Below are positions 9,005 through 17,645 of a DNA stretch of 42,554 nucleotides, piece after piece (position 1 is the first letter of the stretch; every line of letters starts with the position of its first letter). The position numbers were made by a program, and so were the translations under genes. This stretch comes from Planctomycetota bacterium (GTDB lineage Bacteria > Planctomycetota > JAJSAM01 > JAJVHW01), in contig JAJRVY010000087.1 in the NCBI GenBank assembly GCA_024277065.1, positions 1 to 42,554 on the forward strand. Direction: 5' to 3'. The notes beneath the pieces are model-generated. The model did no database searches and was not told where the DNA came from. It saw only the letters and a list, made by a program, of their open reading frames with translations.

Positions 9005-10036
9005 ATGGCCGCCTCGCTCGCCGCCGCCGTGGGTCTGCTCGAACGCTCCCGTCTCGAGGAGGCCGCGAGAGCGCTGCTGCCGCTCGCCGGACCGTCGCCG
9101 GGCGGTGTGATCGCCCGTTTCCGCCGCGCCGAGTGCCTGTCACGGCTGGGCCGCCACGACGACGCCGTCGCCGAGGCCCGGCGCGCCCACGCCGACGACG
9201 GCGCCGCGCCGGCCCCGGCACTGTGGCTGGCGCAGACACTGGCCGAGGCCGGGCGCCTGGACGAGGCCGCAGGCGTCGCGCTGCCGGCCACCGCGGTGGA
9301 GTCCCTCGGCGGCCTGCGTGCCGGCTACCGCGCGCTGTCGCGCATCGCCGCCGGGCGCCGCAAGGACGCCGAGGACACCGTCCGCGCCGTGATCGACACG
9401 CGCCATGCGCCGCTCTACACCATGGCCCTGCGGCTCACCGAGACCGAGCGCCTCGCCGCGGCGCCCCGCGGCCCGGACCTGCCGTCGGTCTGGTACGCCA
9501 TCGAGTGCGGCCTGGAGATGGCCCACTACAAGCTGCGCGAGCACCCCGCGGCGCCCGCCGTCCCGGCATCGGGCTTCGGCCGCGGCGAGCCCGCGCGCGC
9601 CGCCGCGCGCTGGCTGCGCATGCACTGCTCGTGCGGCGACTACGGCGAGCTCGTCGGCGCGCTGCGCAAGGTCTCGCCGACGCCTCCGGACCTGGACGAC
9701 GCCGAGCTCGAGATGCTCCTCGCGCTGGGCGACGTGGACGCCGCCGCGGAGTTGGCCGAGCGCCTCGCGAAGGAAGCCGGCGACGCCGCCGCGGGCGAAC
9801 TCGCCGTCGATCGCACGCGCATCGCCCAGCAGCGCGGCGAGCCGGCCCACGTGACGGACTTCGCGGGCGGCAAGGACGCGCGCCGGCGCCTGCCACAGAT
9901 GGTCGCCTGGCTGGACATGACGGCGGCGCTGCTCGCGGGCGACGCCCTCGCCGCGCGCCCGCTCGCCGACCGCGTCGCGGACCCCGGCAAACGCGAGTTC
10001 GTCGAGGCCGCCCTGCGCCGCTGGCAGGAAGCCTGA
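9005..10036 (+). CDS. TPR-like helical protein
   Basis: A 343-aa protein; GTG at 9002 immediately before the ATG is an alternative start. Residues 1-125 contain helix pairs typical of tetratricopeptide units, such as A-R-F-R-R-A-E-C-L-S-R-L-G-R-H-D-D-A-V-A and L-A-Q-T-L-A-E-A-G-R-L-D-E-A-A. A further stretch near 235-260 (ALGDVDAAAELAERLAKEAG) looks the same. There is no signal peptide or membrane helix. TPR proteins act as protein-interaction scaffolds; no specific role can be read. The gene is divergent from the carbamoyltransferase and convergent with the SagB-type gene, from which a terminal-inverted-repeat element separates it. Confidence 0.75.
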   Translation: MAASLAAAVGLLERSRLEEAARALLPLAGPSPGGVIARFRRAECLSRLGRHDDAVAEARRAHADDGAAPAPALWLAQTLAEAGRLDEAAGVALPATAVESLGGLRAGYRALSRIAAGRRKDAEDTVRAVIDTRHAPLYTMALRLTETERLAAAPRGPDLPSVWYAIECGLEMAHYKLREHPAAPAVPASGFGRGEPARAAARWLRMHCSCGDYGELVGALRKVSPTPPDLDDAELEMLLALGDVDAAAELAERLAKEAGDAAAGELAVDRTRIAQQRGEPAHVTDFAGGKDARRRLPQMVAWLDMTAALLAGDALAARPLADRVADPGKREFVEAALRRWQEA

Positions 10037-10098
10037 CGCACGCGCGTGCTGCGGTGCCTGCCGGACGAGTTCTGGTGCGCGGCGCAATCCGCCCTCTG

Positions 10099-10373
10099 AG
10101 AGCGTGAGCAGGAATCCCGGGTGCGCGCCGATTGCGTCCGACGGGTTCGCTGCAAGGCGGCGCGACGAACCCGACTCAATGGAGCGAGTCATGGAGGAGC
10201 ACCAACGCCGCAGCGGGACCGCCGGGCGTAACAGCTTACTGGCGCGCGGTTTGCGCTCGTTGCTCGGAGACAACGAGCGTGCGTGCGGTGCCCGTCGCCG
10301 CGAGACGCTCGTCCGGCGACTCACACGCGCAAACCGCGTGCTCGGCGCCGCGTGGGATTCCTGCTCACGCTCT
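10099..10373 (+). repeat. 275-bp element with 20-bp perfect terminal inverted repeats and nested palindromes (copy 3 of 3)
   Basis: Ends AGAGCGTGAGCAGGAATCCC (10099-10118) and its exact reverse complement at 10354-10373. Inside lies a 12-bp inverted repeat, CGCGGTTTGCGC (10245-10256) with GCGCAAACCGCG (10327-10338), and a 9-bp hairpin, CGCTCGTTG (10254-10262) with CAACGAGCG (10271-10279). The left half (about 10150-10220) shares a core with the elements at 5437 and 19481: GCAAGGCG, CGACTCA, GAGC-GAGTC, GGAGGAG and CAACGCCGC in the same order. It occupies most of the gap between convergent genes. No coding potential is seen. Confidence 0.85.
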
Positions 10374-10381
10374 GAGCCTGG

Positions 10382-11923
10382 TCAGGCGGGGAGGCCGAGG
10401 CAGGTGATGTAGACGACGGCCTGGTTCTCGGGGATGTGCAGCGCGCGGTTCATCTCGTCGTCGTAGTAGCCGCCACAGCCCGAGACGCCGAGCCCCTCGC
10501 GCAGCGCGGCCAGGTTGAGGCGCTCGCCGAGGTGCCCGGCGTCGAGGTGCAGCAGACGGTAGACGCGGTCGCCGTGACGCTCCACCGCGCGCGTCAGATC
10601 AACGGTGTGCACGACGACCACCCCGGCGTGCACGAAGATCTCCTGCCCGAGTCCGAGGTGCAGGATCTGCGCCGTGAGCGGGCCCCGGCTCAGTTCGCGC
10701 AGGACGCGCTCCTGCGGCTCGAACAGGTAGCACCCTGGCGGCAGGCCGACGACGTCGAGCGACACGACGTAGGTGCGCAGCAGCTCCGCTGCGAAGAGCG
10801 CCTCGCGCGGTGCGCTCGCGGCAAACACCAGCGCGCGGAGCAGGCCGTCGCGCGGGACGGGCTCCGGGGCGAAACGACGCGTGCTGCGCCGCGTGGCGAT
10901 CGTCTCGGTGACCGTGACGCCGTCGTCCCAGGCGGTCGGCCCGACGTCCGCATCGACGGCGAGGGCGCCCTGCGGCGCGCCGGCCGCGCTGACCGCCGCG
11001 CCGGAGATCGTCGCCGCCTCGGCATCCAGCCGCCCGGCGACGTGCAGCGCGGCGATGATTCGCTCGGGCGCGTCCATCGGAAGGCGGTCGCCGACGCGCG
11101 CGAGCGCCTTGTGCCACTCGACGGTCTCGGAGCGCCGCGGCGGGACGCTCGTCAGAGCGGCCGCGAAACGCGGCGCCACGAGCGGGACGAGCGCCAGCGG
11201 CCCCTCGACGACGGCGTCGAGGCCCAGCAGGTTCTCGAGCAGCTCGTCGCGGAAGGACCCCAGCGGCAGCGCCGTCAACCCGTTCTCGGCGGCCGTGAGC
11301 ACGAGGTTCCCGAGCACGTGGCCCGAGTCGAGCAGCGCCCGCCGGTAGCCGCGCTCGCGGTAGCGCCACGAACTCCGCCGCCAGACGCCGGTCAGCACGA
11401 CGAGCGCGTCCGCGGCCTCGACGGCAGGGTGCCCGAACGCCGCCGCGCGCAGCCCCTCGGTGGCGTCTCCCTCACGGACGCGGACGAGCGAGTGGTCGAG
11501 GATCTGGTAGTCGTAGGCACCCGGCGCAAGCCCTGGAACGTCGCGCACGACGACGTAGACCTCGGTCGGGTACATCGCTCCGGCCGACGGCGCCGCGCGG
11601 AAATGGTGCATGCCGCCGGGCATGCGGACGATGCGTGTGCAGCCGTTGGTGAACCAGAGGATGCGTGCCAGGGATTCGAAGTCCACGCGGCCGGCGGGCG
11701 CGCGGGGCAGCGCGGCGATCTCGGCCCCGGGGCGCTGGATCGGGATGCCCTCCGCGGGGAGCAGCAGCCGTTCGCCGGGCAGGCGATGGAACGGCACGGG
11801 CTGGTCCGACCGGTCGAGCTGCGGACCTGCGAGCGCCTCGCGGCGCAGCCCCTCCTCGCTGTACTTGGTCTCCTCGTGATAGCGCTCGGCGATCGAGGAC
11901 TCGTAGGGGGCGAGGGGGTTCAC
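10382..11923 (-). CDS. SagB/ThcOx-type dehydrogenase with two nitroreductase-like domains
   Basis: A 513-aa FMN-dependent oxidoreductase of the SagB family, which in azoline-peptide clusters oxidises thiazolines and oxazolines. The GTG at 11923 gives Met-Asn-Pro-Leu-Ala-Pro-Tyr-Glu followed by the family opening AERYHEETKYSEEG; a GTG at 11992 would add 23 residues. Domain 1 (about 25-265) has PSAGAMYPTEVYVV and LLDSGHVLGNLVLTAAENGL. Domain 2 (about 325-513) has IATRRSTRRF at its start, LHLDAGHLGERLNLAA and a closing NQAVVYITCLG. Tandem SagB domains are known as full-length stand-alone proteins. No cyclodehydratase, precursor peptide or transporter is nearby, so the substrate is unknown. The gene lies 52 bases downstream of rsmE on the same strand. 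Confidence 0.88.
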   Translation of the reverse strand: MNPLAPYESSIAERYHEETKYSEEGLRREALAGPQLDRSDQPVPFHRLPGERLLLPAEGIPIQRPGAEIAALPRAPAGRVDFESLARILWFTNGCTRIVRMPGGMHHFRAAPSAGAMYPTEVYVVVRDVPGLAPGAYDYQILDHSLVRVREGDATEGLRAAAFGHPAVEAADALVVLTGVWRRSSWRYRERGYRRALLDSGHVLGNLVLTAAENGLTALPLGSFRDELLENLLGLDAVVEGPLALVPLVAPRFAAALTSVPPRRSETVEWHKALARVGDRLPMDAPERIIAALHVAGRLDAEAATISGAAVSAAGAPQGALAVDADVGPTAWDDGVTVTETIATRRSTRRFAPEPVPRDGLLRALVFAASAPREALFAAELLRTYVVSLDVVGLPPGCYLFEPQERVLRELSRGPLTAQILHLGLGQEIFVHAGVVVVHTVDLTRAVERHGDRVYRLLHLDAGHLGERLNLAALREGLGVSGCGGYYDDEMNRALHIPENQAVVYITCLGLPA

Positions 11924-11975
11924 GCCGCGAATGTCCCACGGACGGGCCGCGTCGCGGCGGATTCGCGCGCGGTGG

Positions 11976-12722
11976 TCACTCGGCGGCCGCACCGCGGCGG
12001 CGCAGGACGTCGATCTGCGCCAGCAGCGCCACCGCCGCCGTGTCCACGCGGAGCGTCCGCTCGCCCATCGTCACGGGCAGGAACCCGGCCGCGGCCAGCA
12101 GCTCGACCTCGAAGGGCAGGAGACCGCCCTCGGGACCGATCGCGAGCGCGACGCGCGCCGTCCCGTGGAGCCCCGCGGCGTCGAGCGGCGTCGGCGCCGC
12201 GGGATGCGCCACGATGCAGCGCGCCCCCGCGAATTCCTGGGCCACGCGGTCCTCGACGTAGGGCCGGAACAGGGACTCGACGCGCACCTGCGGCTCCCGT
12301 GTCGAGCGGCCCTGCATGAGACCCTCGTGCAGCAGCGGCCGGTACACGGCCGGCTGCAGGATGTGCGCCGAGAGGTACGGCTTGGCGACGCGCCATGTGC
12401 GCAGGAGCACGAGCGAGTCGATCCCCATGGCCGCGATCTGCGGCAGCAGGCGGCGCAGCATCTTCGGACGCGGCATGGCGAGCACGAGATCCACGCCCGA
12501 GGGCGCCGGCGGCGGCCCGGCGAGATCCACGTCGAGCACGATCTCGGCCTCCCCCACCGCGACGATCTTCGCCCGGCCCACCGGCCCGTCCAGCAGCCCG
12601 GCGCGCAGCCGGTCCCCCACACAGAGCCCCAGCACCTCCCGCACATGCCGCGCACGGGCGCCGCCGACACGGAAACGCCCCGCCGCAACGCGGTCGGCAT
12701 CCAGGAGCAGCAAAATGTTCAC
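11976..12722 (-). CDS. rsmE: 16S rRNA (uracil-1498-N3)-methyltransferase RsmE
   Basis: A 248-aa SAM-dependent enzyme of the SPOUT class that methylates N3 of U1498 in 16S rRNA. The N-terminal PUA-like part has ARHVREVLGLCVGDRLRAG. The C-terminal trefoil-knot domain has the signature AIGPEGGLLPFEVELL (from about residue 195), then AGFLPVTMGERTLRVDTAAV, close to the family consensus. The length is normal. The start is a GTG at 12722 with GGAGAG eight bases upstream; the longer upstream frame is Arg-rich and overlaps the tandem 19-mer repeat, so it is not used. The SagB-type gene follows on the same strand. Confidence 0.95.
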   Translation of the reverse strand: MNILLLLDADRVAAGRFRVGGARARHVREVLGLCVGDRLRAGLLDGPVGRAKIVAVGEAEIVLDVDLAGPPPAPSGVDLVLAMPRPKMLRRLLPQIAAMGIDSLVLLRTWRVAKPYLSAHILQPAVYRPLLHEGLMQGRSTREPQVRVESLFRPYVEDRVAQEFAGARCIVAHPAAPTPLDAAGLHGTARVALAIGPEGGLLPFEVELLAAAGFLPVTMGERTLRVDTAAVALLAQIDVLRRRGAAAE

Positions 12723-12751
12723 CCCCCCAGTCTCTCCGCCAGAGGGACGGC

Positions 12752-12789
12752 CGCAACTAACAGGCTCGAGCGCAACTAACAGGCTCGAG
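12752..12789. repeat. Two tandem 19-mers, family also at 30516
   Basis: CGCAACTAACAGGCTCGAG is repeated exactly at 12752-12770 and 12771-12789, preceded by GAGGGACGGC. The same layout, with one base changed in both units, is found at 30516-30553. It lies in the divergent gap between rsmE and the PLP decarboxylase, 29 bases upstream of the rsmE start. Confidence 0.9.
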
Positions 12790-12948
12790 GAGTCGGCGGC
12801 CCGGCCGCGCCACCGCCGCGCGCGAGCAGACCATCCGACTTCGAGCCTCGACTGCGCCGTCGCCGAGCACACCCGCCGTATCCCCGCAGCACCGCAGCCG
12901 CCCTGAGGAAAGCGGCGGCGGCGGCGGCGCATCGCGGAAACTGGGCGG

Positions 12949-14361
12949 ATGGGCGCCGACATCCCGTTCCTGCGCTGGGCGCTCCGCTACGTGCTCGATC
13001 GCGTGCCGGAGGACGGCGACGCTCCAGCGTTCGGCGCGACGCACGCCGCGGCGACGACGCTGTCCGACGGCGAGCGCGCGATGGTGAGCTCCTACCCCGC
13101 GCAGGGCGCCGATGCGGGCGCGCTCCGCGAGCAGCTCACCGCGCTCATGGACCGTCACCTCGTCAACGGCCGCTCGCCGCGCTTCCAGAACCAGCTCTTC
13201 TCGGGCGTCGAGGAAGAGGCCCTCGCGGGCGCGTTCCTGGGGATCTTCCCGAACAACACGATCTCGACGCGCGAGGTGGCGCCGCTGCCGTCCGAGATGG
13301 AGACGGCGGTAACGACCTGGCTGCTGCGGCAGTTGCCGTGGGACACGGCGCTCGCCGACGGCACGTTGACCCCGGCGGGCTCGTTCTCGAACTACCTCGC
13401 CGTGTACCTGGCTCGCCGGCGGGCCACGGACCGTCTGGGCCGCGACGTACTGCCGCGGCTCGCGGCCTTCACGTCCGAGGCCGCGCACTATTCCATCCCC
13501 AAAGGCGCCGATTTCTGCGGCGTGCGGCCGGACCAGGTGTTCGAGGTCGGCGTGGATGCGGGCGACCGCATGGACCCCGCCGCGCTCGCGGCCGCGCTCG
13601 CCACCGCCGAAGACCGCGGGCTGGTGCCGTTCTTCGTCAACGCCACGCTCGGCACGACCGTGGCGGGCTCGCTCGATCCGGTGGCGGACATCCGCGCGGT
13701 GATCGGCGAGCGCGCTGTCTGGCTGCACGCGGACGGCGCGTGGGGCGCCCTCGGCCTGCTCGGCAGCGACCGTGAGCGCTTCCGCGCCGCGGTGAGCCAC
13801 GCGGACAGCCTGACGTGGGACGCCCACAAGGGCCTCGGCGCCCCGGTGTCGCTGTCACACCTCCTCGTCCGCGACGCAGCGGCGCTCGACGTGCTGCGCC
13901 CCGACCACGGCGGCGGCTACCTCTTCCGCGACCTCGACGCGCCGCGCGAACAGGCCGACCTCGGGCTGCGTTCGCTGTACTGCGGCAAGCCCTTCCTCGC
14001 CCTGTCGCTCTGGCTACTGTGGAAGGCGAAGGGGGAGTCGGGCCTGCGCGCCCACGTCGATCACGCCCGCGCACTGACGCTGCGCTTCCGTGATCGCATG
14101 GCGGCCTCGGCGCACTACGAGCTGGCGCACGAGCCCGAGACGTGGGTCGTCTGCATGCGCCCCGTCGGCGGCGGCGACCCGGACGCGCTGGCCGAGGCTA
14201 CGCGCACGCGGGTCAACGCGTCGGGACGCTGGATGATCAACCTCTGCCCGAGCTCGGGAGGACGCGTCTTCCGCGCCCTGTTCGTGAACCCGCTCATGAC
14301 GGCGGAGCACGTGGACGAACTTGCCGACCATCTCGAAGCCTGCCACCCGGCCGCGGGCTGA
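12949..14361 (+). CDS. Group II pyridoxal-5'-phosphate-dependent decarboxylase
   Basis: A 470-aa fold-type I PLP enzyme of the glutamate/aromatic/cysteine-sulfinate decarboxylase group. It shows SPRFQNQLFSGVEEEAL near residue 78, TPAGSFSNYLA near 139, the histidine of EAAHYSIPKGA near 182, NATLGTTVAGSLDP near 230, WLHADGAWG with the PLP-pyridine Asp near 262, and the Schiff-base lysine in TWDAHKGLGAP at about 294. The C-terminal SGRWMINLCPSSGGRVFRAL is typical. The substrate cannot be fixed from sequence alone; a glutamate or cysteine-sulfinate-like acidic amino acid is plausible from the NQLFSG region. The ATG start follows a 159-base gap holding no gene. The M14 peptidase starts 18 bases after its stop and is probably co-transcribed. 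Confidence 0.9.
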   Translation: MGADIPFLRWALRYVLDRVPEDGDAPAFGATHAAATTLSDGERAMVSSYPAQGADAGALREQLTALMDRHLVNGRSPRFQNQLFSGVEEEALAGAFLGIFPNNTISTREVAPLPSEMETAVTTWLLRQLPWDTALADGTLTPAGSFSNYLAVYLARRRATDRLGRDVLPRLAAFTSEAAHYSIPKGADFCGVRPDQVFEVGVDAGDRMDPAALAAALATAEDRGLVPFFVNATLGTTVAGSLDPVADIRAVIGERAVWLHADGAWGALGLLGSDRERFRAAVSHADSLTWDAHKGLGAPVSLSHLLVRDAAALDVLRPDHGGGYLFRDLDAPREQADLGLRSLYCGKPFLALSLWLLWKAKGESGLRAHVDHARALTLRFRDRMAASAHYELAHEPETWVVCMRPVGGGDPDALAEATRTRVNASGRWMINLCPSSGGRVFRALFVNPLMTAEHVDELADHLEACHPAAG

Positions 14362-14365
14362 ACCC

Positions 14366-14370
14366 GGAGG
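14366..14370 (+). promoter_or_regulatory. Shine-Dalgarno GGAGG deciding a TTG start
   Basis: GGAGG, eight bases before TTG at 14379, immediately after the decarboxylase stop. It supports TTG initiation for the M14 peptidase, because no ATG or GTG in frame lies near the homologous N-terminus. Confidence 0.65.
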
Positions 14371-14378
14371 CCCGCGCC

Positions 14379-16058
14379 TTGTCCGACACCCCACCGCCCT
14401 CGCCGCTCCTGACCGTGGCCGAGGCGAGCGGCCACCGCCGCACGTCACTGCACGCGGACGTCGTCGCGTTCGTGGACGAGCTGCGGTGCCGCTCCGACGC
14501 CGCCGGCACGCGCACGCTCGACGTGCAGTCCATGGGCAGGACGCCCGAAGGCCGCGAACTGCCCGTGCTGGTACTGTCGTCAGGCGGGCACTTCACGCCG
14601 CAGGACGCGCACGAGGCGGCGGACCGCGACGGGCGGCCGATCGTGCTGATCCTCTGCAACATCCACGCGGGCGAGGTCGAGGGCAAGGAGGCGGCGCTGA
14701 TGCTGGCGCGGGACATCACGCTCGGCGATCAGGCGCGCCTCGCCGTCGATGCCACACTCGTGATCGTGCCCATCTACAACGCTGACGGCAACGACCGCAT
14801 CGACGTGGCCAACCGCGTGATCGACCTGAGCCTGATGGGCGGGCAGGCGGGGCCCGAGCACGGCGTCGGCACGCGCTACACCGGGCAGGGGCTCAACCTC
14901 AACCGTGATTACATGAAGATGGAGGCGCCCGAGACGCGGCTGCTCTCGGCGCTGTTCGGTGCGTGGAACCCCCACGTCTTCGTGGACTCCCACACCTCTA
15001 ACGGCTCCCCGCACGCCTACGCGCTGACCTACGACACGGCGCACACGCTGCTGTCGGGCCCGCCCGAGCCCATCCTCTACACGCGTGATCGCCTGCTGCC
15101 GGCCGTCGAGCAGGGACTGCTGCACCGCACGGGCCTGCGTACATGGTTCTACGGCAACTTCCGCGACAACGACGACCCCGCCAAGGGTTGGGAGACGTAC
15201 CCCGCGCTCCCGCGCTACGGCAGCCACTACCGCGGGCTCACGGGCCGCCTCGACATCCTGCTCGAGGCGTACGCGTACGCGCCGTTCGAGGAACGCATCC
15301 GCGCGACGTACGAGGTGTTCGTCGAGATCATCGAGCAGACGGCCCTGCGCGGCCGCGAGATCGTCGCCGTCTGCGCGCGGGCGGCCGCCGACACCATCGC
15401 CCGCGGGCGGGCGCCGCAGCCGGACGACGTAATCGGCATCGACTACGGCGTGCCCCGCCGCACGGCCGAGGGCACCCTTGTCCACGACTATCCCTGCTAC
15501 CCCCTGTGGCAGACCGAGATCGCCGCCTGGAACGCGGACGAGATGCGCGCGCGCAAGCTCACCGAGGGCGAACTGACATTTTGGCAGTGTCAGTTCCTGG
15601 CGCGCTTCCTGCCCGAGACCTCGGTCCGCAGGCCGCGGGCCTACGCATTCCCCGGCGCCCGCGAGGACGTCGCGAGGCTGCTGCGCGCCCACAACATCGT
15701 GGTCGAGCGCGCCGGCGAGTCGGAGGGGCACTTCGCGGGCGAGCGCCAGGTCGAGTGCTACCACGTGCTCTCGCGGGAGAAGACGCGCAGCCCCGACGTG
15801 GGCCGCGAGCCACGCGAGGAGACCGTGCTGCACGTGCGCCGCGAGACGGCGACCGTCACCGTCGAGGCGGACGACCACGTCGTCTCGATGGCGCAGCCGC
15901 TCGCCGACCTCGCGATCTACCTGCTCGAACCGCACAGCGACGACGGCCTCGCGCGCTGGGGCCACTTCGACGACTGCGTCCCCGGCGACGTATTCCCCGT
16001 GGTGCGCATTCCGGGCGCCGAGTTCGTGCGCCCCCCGCCCCGCCGCAAGGTCGAGTAG
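14379..16058 (+). CDS. M14-family zinc carboxypeptidase
   Basis: A 559-aa protein. Zinc ligands are visible as His96 and Glu99 in NIHAGEVEGKEA and His205 in VDSHTSNG, spaced as in the M14 peptidase family. NLNRDYMKMEAPETR near 167-182 is the substrate-carboxylate binding region. The first 90 residues include DVQSMGRTPEGRELPVLVLSS, the usual M14 lead-in. The enzyme would remove C-terminal residues or cleave a D-amino-acid or peptidoglycan-like substrate. No signal peptide is evident, so location is open. The start is TTG after a strong GGAGG; the frame continues upstream only as antiparallel noise in the decarboxylase gene. The C-terminal 200 residues are a separate region without a recognised fold. 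Confidence 0.88.
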   Translation: MSDTPPPSPLLTVAEASGHRRTSLHADVVAFVDELRCRSDAAGTRTLDVQSMGRTPEGRELPVLVLSSGGHFTPQDAHEAADRDGRPIVLILCNIHAGEVEGKEAALMLARDITLGDQARLAVDATLVIVPIYNADGNDRIDVANRVIDLSLMGGQAGPEHGVGTRYTGQGLNLNRDYMKMEAPETRLLSALFGAWNPHVFVDSHTSNGSPHAYALTYDTAHTLLSGPPEPILYTRDRLLPAVEQGLLHRTGLRTWFYGNFRDNDDPAKGWETYPALPRYGSHYRGLTGRLDILLEAYAYAPFEERIRATYEVFVEIIEQTALRGREIVAVCARAAADTIARGRAPQPDDVIGIDYGVPRRTAEGTLVHDYPCYPLWQTEIAAWNADEMRARKLTEGELTFWQCQFLARFLPETSVRRPRAYAFPGAREDVARLLRAHNIVVERAGESEGHFAGERQVECYHVLSREKTRSPDVGREPREETVLHVRRETATVTVEADDHVVSMAQPLADLAIYLLEPHSDDGLARWGHFDDCVPGDVFPVVRIPGAEFVRPPPRRKVE

Positions 16059-16091
16059 CGCCCGAGCGACGGCCCACGGCATGACGGCGGC

Positions 16092-16239
16092 CCCCGGCGT
16101 GACGCTGGCCCCCGGTGCGTTCGGCGGACCCCGGCGTGACGGCGGCCCCCCGCACGTTCGGCGGACCCCGGCGTGACGCTGGCCCCCCGCACGTTCGGCG
16201 GACCCCGGCGTGACGGCGGCCGCCGGTGCGTGCGACAGA
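16092..16239. repeat. Four tandem 37-bp units
   Basis: Units at 16092-16128, 16129-16165, 16166-16202 and 16203-16239 all start CCCCGGCGTGACG and are exactly 37 bp. They alternate between CTGG and GCGG after that start, and mix the middle blocks CCCCCGGTGCG and CCCCCCGCACG. The fourth unit diverges at its 3' end, and a partial unit (CCCACGGCATGACGGC) precedes the array. There are no unique spacers, so it is not a CRISPR. It lies in the 493-base gap between the convergent M14 peptidase and phosphatase genes. Confidence 0.9.
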
Positions 16240-16310
16240 CCGCGGCGTCGGCCGGGCGCTCTGCGGGCGTCGTCCTGCGTGCCCGGTTCGCCCTCGCGAC
16301 CCCCGGTGTA

Positions 16311-16334
16311 GGGTTGACCCATTGTGGTCAACCC
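16311..16334 (-). repeat. Covarying hairpin repeat, copy F
   Basis: Arms GGGTTGACC and GGTCAACCC (9 bp, perfect) around loop CATTGT. On the minus strand the loop reads ACAATG and the 3' flank reads TACACCGGG then CGCGAG, matching the other family members. Inverted relative to copy A, 74 bases downstream. Confidence 0.85.
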
Positions 16335-16408
16335 GCAGGTCCCGTGCGCGTTCGGCTGTCGTGACGTCTCGCGACGTACATGACTGCCGGGGCGGTGATC
16401 GAACATTC

Positions 16409-16432
16409 GGGGCCGGGACATTGCCCGGCCCC
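16409..16432 (+). repeat. Covarying hairpin repeat, copy A
   Basis: Arms GGGGCCGGG and CCCGGCCCC around loop ACATTG, preceded by GAACATTC and followed by TACATCGGGGTACGCGAG. Intergenic; it forms an inverted pair with copy F. Confidence 0.85.
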
Positions 16433-16551
16433 TACATCGGGGTACGCGAGAGCGGTGGGGCCAGGGCCGGCATGACGGCTGTCCCGCCGACCGCGGAGCG
16501 GCCAGAGAGAGACAGCGGGCGCGGCGTTTGCGGCGGCAGACGCCGTGAACG

Positions 16552-17535
16552 CTACCCCCGCAGGCCGCGCAAGGCGCGCAGGACCTTGTCGTGGACGCGG
16601 CCGTTCGTGGCCACGATGCCGCGGTTGATCGAGAGCGTGCGACCGCGGCCGAAGTCGAGGGGGACGCCGTCGAGGTCGGTGACGGCGCCACCGGCCTCGG
16701 TGACGACGATCGAACCCGCGGCGTGGTCCCAGATCTTCTCGCGGCGGCGGGGGTTCGTGGGGATGCGCAGATAGAGTTCCGCGCCGCCGAGAGCCAGCAC
16801 CGCGTACTTGGCCTGGCTGTCGATGCGCACGGGGCGCGCCATGATCCCCAGTTCCTTGGCGACGACGGCCGACTCGCCCTGCGCCGTGTGCGCCGCTTCC
16901 ACGGACTCGCACATGCGGATGGCCTCGGAGTCCTCGAGGTCCGAGACGGCGCACGGCGCGCTCCCGCCGTCCGCTCCCTCGCCGTCGAGCGGCAGCACGC
17001 GCGTGCCGCGGCCGCGCACGGCCAAGAGGACGAGGCCCTGCGAGCCGTCCGGGTGCGCGAGGTTCGGGCACCCCAGGACGCCAATCGCCGGCGCGCCGTT
17101 CTCGACCAGCGCCAGCGCGACGGCGTACTGGTCGCCGCGCAGGAAGCCCTTGGTGCCGTCGATGGGATCGACCGTGAAATAGCGCCCCTCGGGTCCGCCC
17201 TCCTCCGAGCCGAGGTCAATGGCCTCGAGCACGGCCGCCTCGGCGGCGGCGGTCCATTCCGTGCGCACGCACGCGACGACGCGCTCGAGCAGCGCGGGCC
17301 GGCGCCGCAGATCACCGCTGTCCTCCTCGCCGACGAGCGGCAGGTGCGGGAAGGCATCGCACAGTCGCCGCGCCACGAGCGCCTGCCCCGCCAGGTCGGC
17401 GACCGTCACCGGCGAGCGGTCGTCCTTCTCGATCGAGTCGGACTCCCCGAGTTCGGCCTGCACGCGGCGACAGATGCGGCTCGCGGCGCGCACGGCAGCG
17501 ACCATCGGACCGGGGAACGGATCGAGGTGGTTCAT
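16552..17535 (-). CDS. HAL2/CysQ-like 3'(2'),5'-bisphosphate nucleotidase (inositol-monophosphatase fold)
   Basis: A 327-aa Mg-dependent, Li-sensitive-type phosphatase. Metal-binding motifs are in the expected order: VGEEDSGD near residue 67, DPIDGTKGFLRGDQYAVALA near 122, and WDHAAGSIVVTEAGGAVTDL near 268. The GTKGFLRGDQYA variant and long insert point to the HAL2/SAL1 group, which converts 3'-phosphoadenosine 5'-phosphate to AMP and so detoxifies a by-product of sulfate assimilation. An inositol-phosphatase activity is the alternative. The ATG at 17535 opens the conserved N-terminal helix (VAAVRAASRICRRVQ). The MscS gene lies 110 bases upstream on the same strand. Confidence 0.9.
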   Translation of the reverse strand: MNHLDPFPGPMVAAVRAASRICRRVQAELGESDSIEKDDRSPVTVADLAGQALVARRLCDAFPHLPLVGEEDSGDLRRRPALLERVVACVRTEWTAAAEAAVLEAIDLGSEEGGPEGRYFTVDPIDGTKGFLRGDQYAVALALVENGAPAIGVLGCPNLAHPDGSQGLVLLAVRGRGTRVLPLDGEGADGGSAPCAVSDLEDSEAIRMCESVEAAHTAQGESAVVAKELGIMARPVRIDSQAKYAVLALGGAELYLRIPTNPRRREKIWDHAAGSIVVTEAGGAVTDLDGVPLDFGRGRTLSINRGIVATNGRVHDKVLRALRGLRG

Positions 17536-17645
17536 GGCGCCGTTGTACCGCGGCGACACGCGCGGCGGGAGCGGAAGCAGACGCGGCGCCCGCGACCGAT
17601 CCCGCCCGCAAGCCCTGCTACCGGGTCCCTGCGACCGGGCCCCCG

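Noticed and set aside
16092-16239. CRISPR array
   Set aside because: Units are contiguous with no unique spacers, and no cas gene is present. The 12-mer and 16-mer arrays at 41810-42090 are rejected for the same reason.
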